Source: JAOBAU01 sp034667465 (GTDB lineage Bacteria; Acidobacteriota; Thermoanaerobaculia; Gp7-AA8). Taken from it: a stretch of DNA of 63,464 nt. The notes beneath the pieces were generated by a model, which saw nothing but the letters and a program-made list of their open reading frames with translations, was not told the origin of the DNA and searched no databases. The position numbers were made by a program, and so were the translations under genes. Of this stretch, positions 1-8,279 are shown piece after piece (position 1 is the first letter of the stretch; each line of letters begins with the position of its first letter). The stretch is taken from contig JAXDJV010000019.1 in the NCBI GenBank assembly GCA_034667465.1, forward strand, positions 1 through 63,464, written 5' to 3'.

Positions 1-59
1 GCGTGGTGCGTGGTACGCCGGTTGTGTGGGGGGGGGCGACGCGCCCGCCACCACATGCT

Positions 60-716
60 TTACCTGCGGATCGAAAGCGCGACGACTGCCAGCATCCCGC
101 CGAGCAGCACCAGCATCCAGCCGCTCATCGCCGGAATGATCGCTGCGGGAGCGACGGTGATCTGGCCGTTGACGAGCAGCAGGTTCGCGTTCGCCACGCT
201 TTCCTTCGTCGCGCCGTTGCCGCCTTCGTCCGTCAGCTGCGTCAGCGTCGGATCGACCGTCAGCGTGATCACCGTTCCTGGGATTGCCGACGGCGCGAGC
301 GTCACCGTCAGATGTCCGATCTGATTGCCGGGCACGGCGCCGTTCGACGTGAACGGAATCGGATTCGTCGATTCCTGAAACGTATCGAGCAGCGAGATCG
401 ATCCCGGTGATGACGGCGTCGTTTCAAACGTCGGCGTCAGCGGCGCGGTGATTCCTGCGCGCGTGAACGTGATCGACTGGACGGCCGACGCCGGCGCGTA
501 ATTCACCTTGATGCTGTACGACTGAATCCGCGAGCCGGGCGGCTGATCGACGCCGAGCGGCGTGCCCGAGACGTCGCGGATGTAGACCGGAACGTCGATC
601 ACCGGTCCGCTGGCGTTGACCGTTGCCACCGTGACGACGTCCGCCGGAACGACCGCCGCATGAGCGGCGGGCGCCAGGCTGAAGACTGCAAGAAGAAGAA
701 GGACGATGCGCTTCAT
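60..716 (-). CDS. secreted cohesin-like protein with IPTL-CTERM sorting signal
   Basis: The 218-residue product starts with a signal peptide (about residues 1-20, ending AHA). Residues 25-185 look like a cohesin-type beta-sandwich: alternating strands, a VPVYIRDV segment and a late LTVDPTLTQLTDEGGN segment. The C-terminus, IPAMSGWMLVLLGG followed by more hydrophobic residues and RR, fits the IPTL-CTERM tag (IP, Ser, Trp, membrane helix, basic end) that exosortase H cleaves; a candidate exosortase H lies at 55674. The start codon overlaps the stop of the upstream giant gene in an ATGA arrangement, so the two are probably translated together. Cohesin-like fold and surface role are inferred; the sorting signal is read directly. 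Confidence 0.8.
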   Translation of the reverse strand: MKRIVLLLLAVFSLAPAAHAAVVPADVVTVATVNASGPVIDVPVYIRDVSGTPLGVDQPPGSRIQSYSIKVNYAPASAVQSITFTRAGITAPLTPTFETTPSSPGSISLLDTFQESTNPIPFTSNGAVPGNQIGHLTVTLAPSAIPGTVITLTVDPTLTQLTDEGGNGATKESVANANLLLVNGQITVAPAAIIPAMSGWMLVLLGGMLAVVALSIRR

Positions 717-3700
717 TCGCGATCTCTCACTTTCATCGAATCGTTGGGAATCCTGGTGCCGCGAAGCGAGAGCGTGCCGTTGCCGGCGGTCGCCGTTCTC
801 GTTCCGCTCGCGTTGCTGAGCATCGTCAGAGCGGGATCGATCGCGATCGCGCTGCCGGCGGTGATGCCGTTCGGGATTTCGATCTGCGCGACGACCGCTC
901 CATCGCGGCCGAGCTGCAGTCCGGAAAGGACGACAAGGTACGACAACTCGTTCGCAGACTGACGGGAGACTTCGAACACCGGCTGCAATCCGGCCGCGAC
1001 GCCGGCGCGATGAACGGTCGCGTCGGAGGCGTCGTCCATGCGAAGCCGCAGCGACAACGCTTCAGGCATCGCCGAGCCTTCTGCCGCTTTCACGATGACC
1101 GGCACGATCCAGCGCTCGCCCTGAAGTTCCGGACGTCCGAGCGTGATCGAGCCTGCGAACGGAGTCGTCACCGACTGCGCGCTGGTCCTGCCGGGAAGCG
1201 CCGCGGGCGCCGGACCGGAGGTGAAGAGGTAATTCACGAGATAGAAGATGTCGGCCGGATCGACGATGCCGTCACCGTTCGCGTCGCCGGACAACATGCC
1301 GGCAGTTCCGTGAGGTGCCGGACCGCTCGTGAAGAGATAGTTCACGAGATAGAAGATGTCGGCCGGGTCGATCACACCGTCGCCGTTCGCGTCGAACTGC
1401 TGTGCGAGGAACGTGTAGCCGCTGGCGAGAGTCGACGTCGACGTGTCGGTGTTCGTGACCGTGACGCTGACGCTGCCCGCGGCGTGCGCGGGAGTCTTCG
1501 CCGTGATCGTGGTGGCGTTCACGACGACGACGTTCGTCGCCGCGGTCCCGCCGAACGTCACGCCTGCTCCCGCGTTGAAGCCGCTGCCGGTGATCGTCAC
1601 CGTCAGACCGCCGAGACGCGTACCGGAGGAAGGATTCACGGCGGTCACGCTGACCGTCGGAGCAACCGCGGTGACGGTCACGTTCGCAGACTTCGTATCG
1701 GAGCAGCCGCCGCGCGTGACCGTCACGCCGAGGTTCAGCGTTCCCGCTGCACCGGCGGTGAAGGTGATGTTGGGCGTACCGGCACCGGCTGTGATCGTGC
1801 CGTTGGTGATGCTCCACGCGTAGGTCGCTCCGACTCCCGCGTTGGCGACCGAGGCGCCGGCACTCGAGCCGGAAGCCATCGACGCGCCGACGGTGATCGT
1901 CGCATTCGGAATCGGATTGACGGTGACGGTCGTCGCGGCCGATGCGCTGCTGCTGCAGCCGCTCGTCGTGACGATGACGCTGTAATCACCGGCGACCGCG
2001 GCGACGTACGTCTGCGCTGTCGCGCCGCCGATCGGATTGCCGTTGACATACCACTGATTGCCCGACGCGCTGCTCGACGTCAGCGTGACGCTGCCGCCTG
2101 CGCAGAACGTCGTCGGTCCGCCGGGCGTGATCGTCGGCGTGGCCGGAGCCGGATTCACGGTGACGACGGTGGCAGACGAAGCGGCGCTGCTGCATCCGCT
2201 CGTGGTGACGACGACGGTGTAGCTGCCCGACGCCGTTGCGCCGTAGGTCTGATTGGTCGCGCCGCCGATCGGATTGCCGTTGAGATACCACTGATTACCC
2301 GATGCGCTGCTCGACGTCAGCGTGACGCTGCCGCCTGCGCAGAACGTCGTCGGTCCGCCGGGTGTGATCGTCGGCGTCGCCGGAGCCGGGTTCACGGTGA
2401 CGACAGTCGCAGACGAAGCGGCGCTGCTGCATCCGCTCGTGGTGACGACGACGGTGTAGCTGCCCGACGCCGTCGCGCCGTACGTCTGCGCCGTTGCGCC
2501 GCCGATCGGATTGCCGTTGAGATACCACTGATTACCCGATGCGCTGCTCGACGTCAGCGTGACGCTGCCGCCGGTGCAGAACGTCGTCGGTCCGCCGGGC
2601 GTGATCGTCGGCGTGGCCGGAGCCGGGTTCACGGTGACGACGGTGGCAGACGACGCGGCGCTGCTGCATCCGCTCGTCGTGATGACGACGGTGTAGCTGC
2701 CCGAGGCCGTTGCGCCGAACGTCTGATTCGTCGCGCCGCCGATCGGATTGCCGTTGAGATACCACTGATTGCCGCTTGTGCTGCTCGACGTCAGCGTCAC
2801 GCTGCCGGCTGCGCAGAACGTCGTCGGTCCGCCGGTGCCGATGACCGGCGTCGCCGGAATCGGATTGACGGTGACGACCGTCGCCGCCGACGGTGCGCTC
2901 GGGCAACCGCTCGCGGTGACGACGACGGTGTAGCTGCCCGACGCCGTTGCGCCGTAAGTCTGATTCGTTGCACCGCCGATCGGATTGCCGTTGAGATACC
3001 ACTGATTGCCGCTCGCGCTGCTCGACGTCAGCGTGACGCTGCCGCCGGTGCAGAACGTTGTCGGGCCGCCGGGTGTAATCGTCGGCGTGGCCGGAGCCGG
3101 GTTCACGGTGACGACGGTGGCAGATGACGCGGCGCTGCTGCATCCGCTCGTCGTGACGACGACGGTGTAGCTGCCTGACAACGTTGCGCCGTACGTCTGA
3201 TTCGTTGCGCCGCCGATCGGGTTGCCGTTGAGGTACCACTGATTACCTGATGCGCTGCTCGACGTCAGCGTGACGCTGCCGCCGGCGCAGAACGTCGTTG
3301 GTCCGCCGGTGCCGATGACCGGCGTCGCCGGGATCGGATTGACGGTGACGACCGTCGCAGCAGACGGCGCGCTCGGGCAACCGCTGGCGGTGACGACGAC
3401 GGTGTAGCTGCCCGACGCCGTTGCGCCGTAGGTCTGATTCGTTGCGCCGCCGATCGGATTGCCGTTGAGATACCACTGATTGCCGCTCGCGCTGCTCGAC
3501 GTCAGCGTGACGCTGCCGCCGGTGCAGAACGTCGTCGGTCCGCCCGGTGTAATCGTCGGCGTTGCAGGCGCAGGATTGACCGTCACGACCGTTGCCGCCG
3601 ACGGCGCGCTCGGGCAACCGCTGGCAGTGACGACGACGGTGTAGCTGCCCGACGCCGTTGCGCCATACGTCTGATTCGTCGCGCCGCCGATCGGATTGCC

Positions 3701-6700
3701 GTTGAGATACCACTGATTACCGCTCGCGCTGCTCGACGTCAGCGTGACGCTGCCGCCGGCGCAGAACGTCGTCGGTGCGCCGGGTGTGATCGTCGGCGTT
3801 GCCGGAATCGGATTGACCGTCACGACCGTCGCCGCGGAAGCGCTGCTGCTGCATCCGCTCGTCGTGACGACGACCGTGTAGCTGCCGGATGCCGTGGCGA
3901 CGGATGTCTGATTCGTTTCGCCGCCGATCGGATTGCCGTTGAGATACCACTGATTGCCGGTTGCGCTGCTCGACGTCAGCGTAACGCTGCCGCCTGTGCA
4001 GAACGTCGTCGGTCCGCCCGGCGTGATCGTCGGCGTCGCCGGAGTCGGGTTGACGGTGACGACCGTCGCCGACGACGGCGCGCTCGGGCAACCGCTCGCC
4101 GTGACCGTGACCGTGTAGCTGCCCGACGCGGTCGCGACATACGTCTGATTCGTTTCGCCGCCGATCGGATTGCCGTTGAGATACCACTGATTGCCGGTTG
4201 CGCTGCTCGACGTCAGCGTCACGCTGCCGCCGGCGCAGAACGTCGTCGGTCCGCCCGGCGTGATCGTCGGCGTGGCCGGCGCAGGATTCACGGTGACGGT
4301 AGTCGGCGATGATGCCGCGCTGCTGCATCCGGCCGTCGTAACGATGACGGTGTAGCTGCCGGTTGCCGTCGCGCCGTACGTCTGATTCGTCGCGCCTCCG
4401 ATCGGGTTGCCGTCGAGATACCACTGGTTGCCGCTGGCACTGCTCGACGTCAGCGTCACGCTGCCGCCGGTGCAGAAGGTCGTCGGACCGCCGGGAGTGA
4501 TCGTCGGGGCGGCCGAGCTCACGATCGTGACATCCGCCGTGTTCGTGGCGGTGCAGCCGCTCGCCGTCGTCACGGTCAGCGTCAGCGTCACCGTGCCGGA
4601 AGCGCCGGCGGTGTACGTCACCGACTGCGAGCTCGACGCGGAAGTGATCGTGCCGTTTGCGATGCCCCATGAATACGTCGTCGCGCCGGCCGGACCGGAC
4701 GCGGTGTTGCCGGTGGAGCCGGGGCAGACCTGCGCCGGAGTCGGGGTGATCGCCGGAACGGACGGCGTGCAATCGACGACCGTCTCGCAAATGGTGACGT
4801 CATTGAGTGCCGGCGTCACGGTGTTGTCTGTCGTCGAGAGGAACGCTTTGTACTGGAGATAGCGGTTGCCGTTGAACTGCGCGAGCGACGCGCCGGTGGT
4901 CGTGAAGAACGTAGCCGCCGTTCCATCGGGACCGACGAGCGTGAACGGACCGGCGACAGCATTGCTGCCGGCAGCCTGGAACTTCACCGTCGTGTTTACC
5001 GGCGTGACGGCGTTCCAGGAGAGCGTCGACCAGGTTGCGGACGCGCCGGAGACCGCGCCGCTGTCTTTGATTGCGGAGATGCTGCCGGACGTCTGATACA
5101 GCAGCGGCGGCGTTACGTAAGAAATGAACGCGAGATCAGCCGCCACGCCTGTCCACGTCGTTCCGCTGGTGGTCGTTGTGAAGACCTGGCCATTGGCGAG
5201 CGAGCTTCCTCCGGCGGTGGTGCCGCGGACACCGAAGACCGTCGAGCCGACGCTCAGCCGCAGAACGATGGAGTAACTCGTACCACTGACGACTGCGGCA
5301 GGAGTTGCGAAGGTCGTCGTGTAGTACGCGGCGGATCCGACGTTGGTGACCGGCCCCAGAGTACTGGTCGCGAGAACGGTCGTACCGGGGTTGATGCCGT
5401 TCAGGTTGCGAATCTCGACCGTGCACGTGCCCGATGTACCGGAGGCGAGACCGAGAGCGACCGTGAGCTTCGTCAGGTTGCCGGTGATGCCGGCGCGGAA
5501 CGTCTGTCCGGTCCAGGTCGTGGCGCTCAGGTTGTTGGTCGTCGAGAGCGCGGCAGGATTGCTGAACTGATCCTGCGCTTCGCCGCCGAACGTCGCGAGT
5601 TTCACATCGCCGGGGCTCGTTGCGACATCGACGTTCGTGCCGCTGGCGCTGCCGAAGTCGGCGAACGTCGTATCGGTGAAGCAGGCATTCGGCGTGTTCG
5701 GCGTGAGCGAGAGATTCTGAATCGTCGTCGCATTCGCGTTGACGACGACGCCGTTCGCTGACGCGCCCGTGTAGCCCGCGGCGTTCGCCGCAACCGTGTA
5801 TGTTCCGGCGTCGATCGCCGGGAACTGATAGAAGCCGCTGACGTTCGTCGTCGCGGTCAGCGTGCCGGCCGTGACCGTCGCATTGCCGACGGGATTGCCA
5901 GCGGACGTGATCGTTCCCTGCAGCACGCCGACCGCGTTGCCGGCAGAGCCGAAGACGACCGCCGCGGACGCGGGCGAGTCGACGCTCATCGGCGTCAGCG
6001 CGGTGCCGGGACAATTGTTCCGCGCACGAACGAAGTAGTAGTACGTCGTCGCCGCGACGCCGCTCGCATCGATGTAGCTCGTCGAAGTCAGTCCCGACAC
6101 GAGCGGCGATCCGCCCGGGAACGTCGACGTCGTATTGCGATAGACCGCGTAGGTGCCCGACGTTGCATTCGATCCCCATCCGGCCGGCGCAACCCACGAC
6201 ACGACGACGCTCGGCGCGGTCGTCGAGTTGACGGAAGGAGCGCTCAGCGCGGCAGGCGCCGAACAGTTGACGATCGCCACCGTCGCGTTGTCTTCACGGC
6301 GCGTCGGCGCCTGCGTATCGGCGAGCGGGAAGAACATGCGCGAGTCGGTCCAGAGCGGATGGACCTGCCGGTTCGCGGCGGCGATGCCTGAGTAGTCGCC
6401 GTACTGATTGCCGTTGTACGACGTGTTGTCGGTGCTGTTTTCGTCGCTGTAGTTGGCGTTGTTCCGCCACGCGGAGCCGCCGTCTTCGACGAGCACGTTC
6501 GGCTCGAACGAGACGCCGCCATTCGACGAACGCGCGTAGACCATCTGCGTCTTGCGGTTGACCGGATCGAGACGGCTGTCATACCAGGAGACGTTCACGC
6601 TGCCGTCGGACTGATCGACCGCCAGCCACGGAAAGATCTGCGTCGCGCCGAAGTTGTCGTCGTTCACTTTGACGCGCGCCGACCACGCCGCGCCGCCGTT

Positions 6701-8074
6701 CGTGGAACGGATCACGTACGTATTGAGGTCGGGACCGGTCGTCGTGCCGGCCGGGAAATCGGGGAACGCAACATAGAGGTTGCCGAAGAACGCCGACGCC
6801 GGATTGCGATCGATGTCGAGCGCGCCGAAGCCGTTGATGCCGCGTTTGTCCTGCGGCGGCGGGAAGTTGTTGCTGCCGAATGACTGCAGTGCGAGCGTGG
6901 CGATGACTGCAGGAGCGCTCCACGTCGCGCCGCCATCGGTCGATTTGGAGAAGACGATGTTCTCGACGTTGTAGCGGCTCCAGATCACGTAGACGGTGCC
7001 GTCGACGCCGACGACGACGTTGCCGCCGATCGCGCCGGTATTCGACGGGAAGTTCACCGTCGTCCACGCCGCACCGTCATCGGAGTACGCGATCTTCTCG
7101 GCGTTCGCGGCGTCCCAGATGACGTAGATGCGGCCTGGATGCGAGAAGGGTTGGCCGGTCGTGTTGTCGATGGCCATCATTTCTTTGTCGTTGCCCTGCG
7201 TCGTCGACGCGATGCCGTTGACGACGGTCCCGAGACTCTGCCAGCTGGCACCGTTGTCGGAGGAGCGAGCCACGACGATCGCGGCACCCGATGCGCCGGC
7301 GGCGCTCTGCGAGATGAGCATGTACGTCGCGTATGCGCGACCGAGGTTGTCCCACGCCAGCGCGGGATCGCTGCCGAACCAGAACGCGGCGCTCGGAACA
7401 CCGCCGGTGATCGCCGCCGGCCAGGGCGCGCAGTTGTACGTCCACGTCGCGCCGCCGTCGGTCGAACCGAAGAGCGCCATCGTGCCGAACGTATTGGCGG
7501 TGCCGCCTGTCGGCGACTGGCAGGCCGGCGTCGTGTCTTTGAAGAATGTATTGGAGAACGCGATGAGGTGCTGCGGGTTGTTGTGATCGACGGCGATGTT
7601 CGTCTCGCCCTGGTAGCCTTCGACACCGTTGGCGGGATCGACGTTGGTGCCGATCGATGCGGCGCTCGCGTGCAGATTGAACAACGAATTCACGGGGTAC
7701 TGGCGAAGCGAGAACGCTTCCGTGCCCGCCGGAACGGACGCTCTCGAGCTGAGGTTCACTCCGCGCTGCATCTGCCACACCTTGCTCGCACACTCGATCG
7801 GCGGTGGCATCATGATCATGTTCGGATGCGCGCGCCGATTGTCTTCGTACGTGTCCGCCGGGTCTTCGATCGCGACGCTGACGATGTCGAGCACCGCCTG
7901 CGACAGGACGCCCTGACACTGCGGAATCTCTGCTGACCCCGGTGGAGGGGCGAGCACGATCGGCGCTGCGAGCCTCGCCAGCGCCTCCGCTGAGGGAGAG
8001 CGCGGCGCAGACTGCGCGTTTGCCGCGGCCGTGAGGCAGAGAAGAATCGTGAGCGCGAGGCCGATACGTTTCAT
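713..8074 (-). CDS. giant secreted protein: BNR-like, Ig-like repeats, dockerin-type repeats
   Basis: The product is 2453 residues. I place the start at 8074 because the residues MKRIGLALTILLCLTAAANA form a signal peptide and AAGGA stands just upstream; an in-frame GTG at 8185 would precede the signal. Domains in order: sialidase/BNR-like repeats with STDGGATW and STNGGAAW motifs (about 140-600), fibronectin III-like (about 605-700), carboxypeptidase-regulatory-like (about 715-785), a beta-rich segment, eleven Ig-like repeats (about 1187-2056), an IPT/TIG-like domain (about 2135-2220), two dockerin-type repeats with DANGDGVIDPADIFYLVNYL and DANGDGIVDPADIFYLVNYL (about 2226-2290), and a final cohesin-like domain. 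It may bind or act on surface glycans. The dockerin calcium loops are clear; enzymatic activity is not demonstrated. Confidence 0.85.
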   Translation of the reverse strand: MKRIGLALTILLCLTAAANAQSAPRSPSAEALARLAAPIVLAPPPGSAEIPQCQGVLSQAVLDIVSVAIEDPADTYEDNRRAHPNMIMMPPPIECASKVWQMQRGVNLSSRASVPAGTEAFSLRQYPVNSLFNLHASAASIGTNVDPANGVEGYQGETNIAVDHNNPQHLIAFSNTFFKDTTPACQSPTGGTANTFGTMALFGSTDGGATWTYNCAPWPAAITGGVPSAAFWFGSDPALAWDNLGRAYATYMLISQSAAGASGAAIVVARSSDNGASWQSLGTVVNGIASTTQGNDKEMMAIDNTTGQPFSHPGRIYVIWDAANAEKIAYSDDGAAWTTVNFPSNTGAIGGNVVVGVDGTVYVIWSRYNVENIVFSKSTDGGATWSAPAVIATLALQSFGSNNFPPPQDKRGINGFGALDIDRNPASAFFGNLYVAFPDFPAGTTTGPDLNTYVIRSTNGGAAWSARVKVNDDNFGATQIFPWLAVDQSDGSVNVSWYDSRLDPVNRKTQMVYARSSNGGVSFEPNVLVEDGGSAWRNNANYSDENSTDNTSYNGNQYGDYSGIAAANRQVHPLWTDSRMFFPLADTQAPTRREDNATVAIVNCSAPAALSAPSVNSTTAPSVVVSWVAPAGWGSNATSGTYAVYRNTTSTFPGGSPLVSGLTSTSYIDASGVAATTYYYFVRARNNCPGTALTPMSVDSPASAAVVFGSAGNAVGVLQGTITSAGNPVGNATVTAGTLTATTNVSGFYQFPAIDAGTYTVAANAAGYTGASANGVVVNANATTIQNLSLTPNTPNACFTDTTFADFGSASGTNVDVATSPGDVKLATFGGEAQDQFSNPAALSTTNNLSATTWTGQTFRAGITGNLTKLTVALGLASGTSGTCTVEIRNLNGINPGTTVLATSTLGPVTNVGSAAYYTTTFATPAAVVSGTSYSIVLRLSVGSTVFGVRGTTAGGSSLANGQVFTTTTSGTTWTGVAADLAFISYVTPPLLYQTSGSISAIKDSGAVSGASATWSTLSWNAVTPVNTTVKFQAAGSNAVAGPFTLVGPDGTAATFFTTTGASLAQFNGNRYLQYKAFLSTTDNTVTPALNDVTICETVVDCTPSVPAITPTPAQVCPGSTGNTASGPAGATTYSWGIANGTITSASSSQSVTYTAGASGTVTLTLTVTTASGCTATNTADVTIVSSAAPTITPGGPTTFCTGGSVTLTSSSASGNQWYLDGNPIGGATNQTYGATATGSYTVIVTTAGCSSAASSPTTVTVNPAPATPTITPGGPTTFCAGGSVTLTSSSATGNQWYLNGNPIGGETNQTYVATASGSYTVTVTASGCPSAPSSATVVTVNPTPATPTITPGGPTTFCTGGSVTLTSSSATGNQWYLNGNPIGGETNQTSVATASGSYTVVVTTSGCSSSASAATVVTVNPIPATPTITPGAPTTFCAGGSVTLTSSSASGNQWYLNGNPIGGATNQTYGATASGSYTVVVTASGCPSAPSAATVVTVNPAPATPTITPGGPTTFCTGGSVTLTSSSASGNQWYLNGNPIGGATNQTYGATASGSYTVVVTASGCPSAPSAATVVTVNPIPATPVIGTGGPTTFCAGGSVTLTSSSASGNQWYLNGNPIGGATNQTYGATLSGSYTVVVTTSGCSSAASSATVVTVNPAPATPTITPGGPTTFCTGGSVTLTSSSASGNQWYLNGNPIGGATNQTYGATASGSYTVVVTASGCPSAPSAATVVTVNPIPATPVIGTGGPTTFCAAGSVTLTSSSTSGNQWYLNGNPIGGATNQTFGATASGSYTVVITTSGCSSAASSATVVTVNPAPATPTITPGGPTTFCTGGSVTLTSSSASGNQWYLNGNPIGGATAQTYGATASGSYTVVVTTSGCSSAASSATVVTVNPAPATPTITPGGPTTFCAGGSVTLTSSSASGNQWYLNGNPIGGATNQTYGATASGSYTVVVTTSGCSSAASSATVVTVNPAPATPTITPGGPTTFCAGGSVTLTSSSASGNQWYVNGNPIGGATAQTYVAAVAGDYSVIVTTSGCSSSASAATTVTVNPIPNATITVGASMASGSSAGASVANAGVGATYAWSITNGTITAGAGTPNITFTAGAAGTLNLGVTVTRGGCSDTKSANVTVTAVAPTVSVTAVNPSSGTRLGGLTVTITGSGFNAGAGVTFGGTAATNVVVVNATTITAKTPAHAAGSVSVTVTNTDTSTSTLASGYTFLAQQFDANGDGVIDPADIFYLVNYLFTSGPAPHGTAGMLSGDANGDGIVDPADIFYLVNYLFTSGPAPAALPGRTSAQSVTTPFAGSITLGRPELQGERWIVPVIVKAAEGSAMPEALSLRLRMDDASDATVHRAGVAAGLQPVFEVSRQSANELSYLVVLSGLQLGRDGAVVAQIEIPNGITAGSAIAIDPALTMLSNASGTRTATAGNGTLSLRGTRIPNDSMKVRDRE
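1905..4512 (-). repeat. eleven tandem Ig-like coding repeats of about 237 bp
   Basis: Within the giant gene, a unit of about 79 codons recurs eleven times with very few changes. Each unit contains PTTFC, GSVTLTSSS, GNQWYLNGNPIGG and SGSYTVVVT and a second cysteine near its end, so a disulfide per domain is likely. Units alternate between two subtypes (ending GCPSAPSAATVV or GCSSAASSATVV), as expected from unequal exchange or gene conversion of a two-unit block. Assembly of such a region from short reads is error-prone, so the exact copy number is uncertain. Confidence 0.9.
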
Positions 8075-8279
8075 GAAGGGTCCTTGTCTGTTGATCTCGA
8101 ACGAATGAGCGGAACTGCATGACGAGTACTGCCGCAACACGCCGCCGATCATGTCGTCGTCGATGAGCAGAACGGAGTTCTGCACGCGGGTGAAGGAATC
8201 GTCATCTTGCTGGAAGGGCGGGAAAGACCGGCCGGCATGATACGCGCGTCAGCGCGCGGACGCATCACCTGTTCGGCGG

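Noticed and set aside
1..59. Poly-G tract and short frames at the left edge
   Set aside because: Too short to interpret; nothing beyond the end of the IPTL-CTERM gene is supported.
1010..3127. 705-residue plus-strand open frame
   Set aside because: It is antisense to the Ig-like repeats of the giant gene, is arginine-rich and repeats only because the opposite strand does; it has no ribosome site or domain.
1905..4512. CRISPR-like regular spacing
   Set aside because: The period of about 237 bp with near-identical 'spacers' and an open frame through all units shows protein repeats, not a CRISPR array.
8075..8185. Response-regulator-like start (NSVLLIDDDMIGG) ahead of the giant protein
   Set aside because: Only about 20 residues resemble a receiver domain, then a signal peptide follows; a relic is possible but the evidence is too short, and the signal peptide sets the start at 8074.
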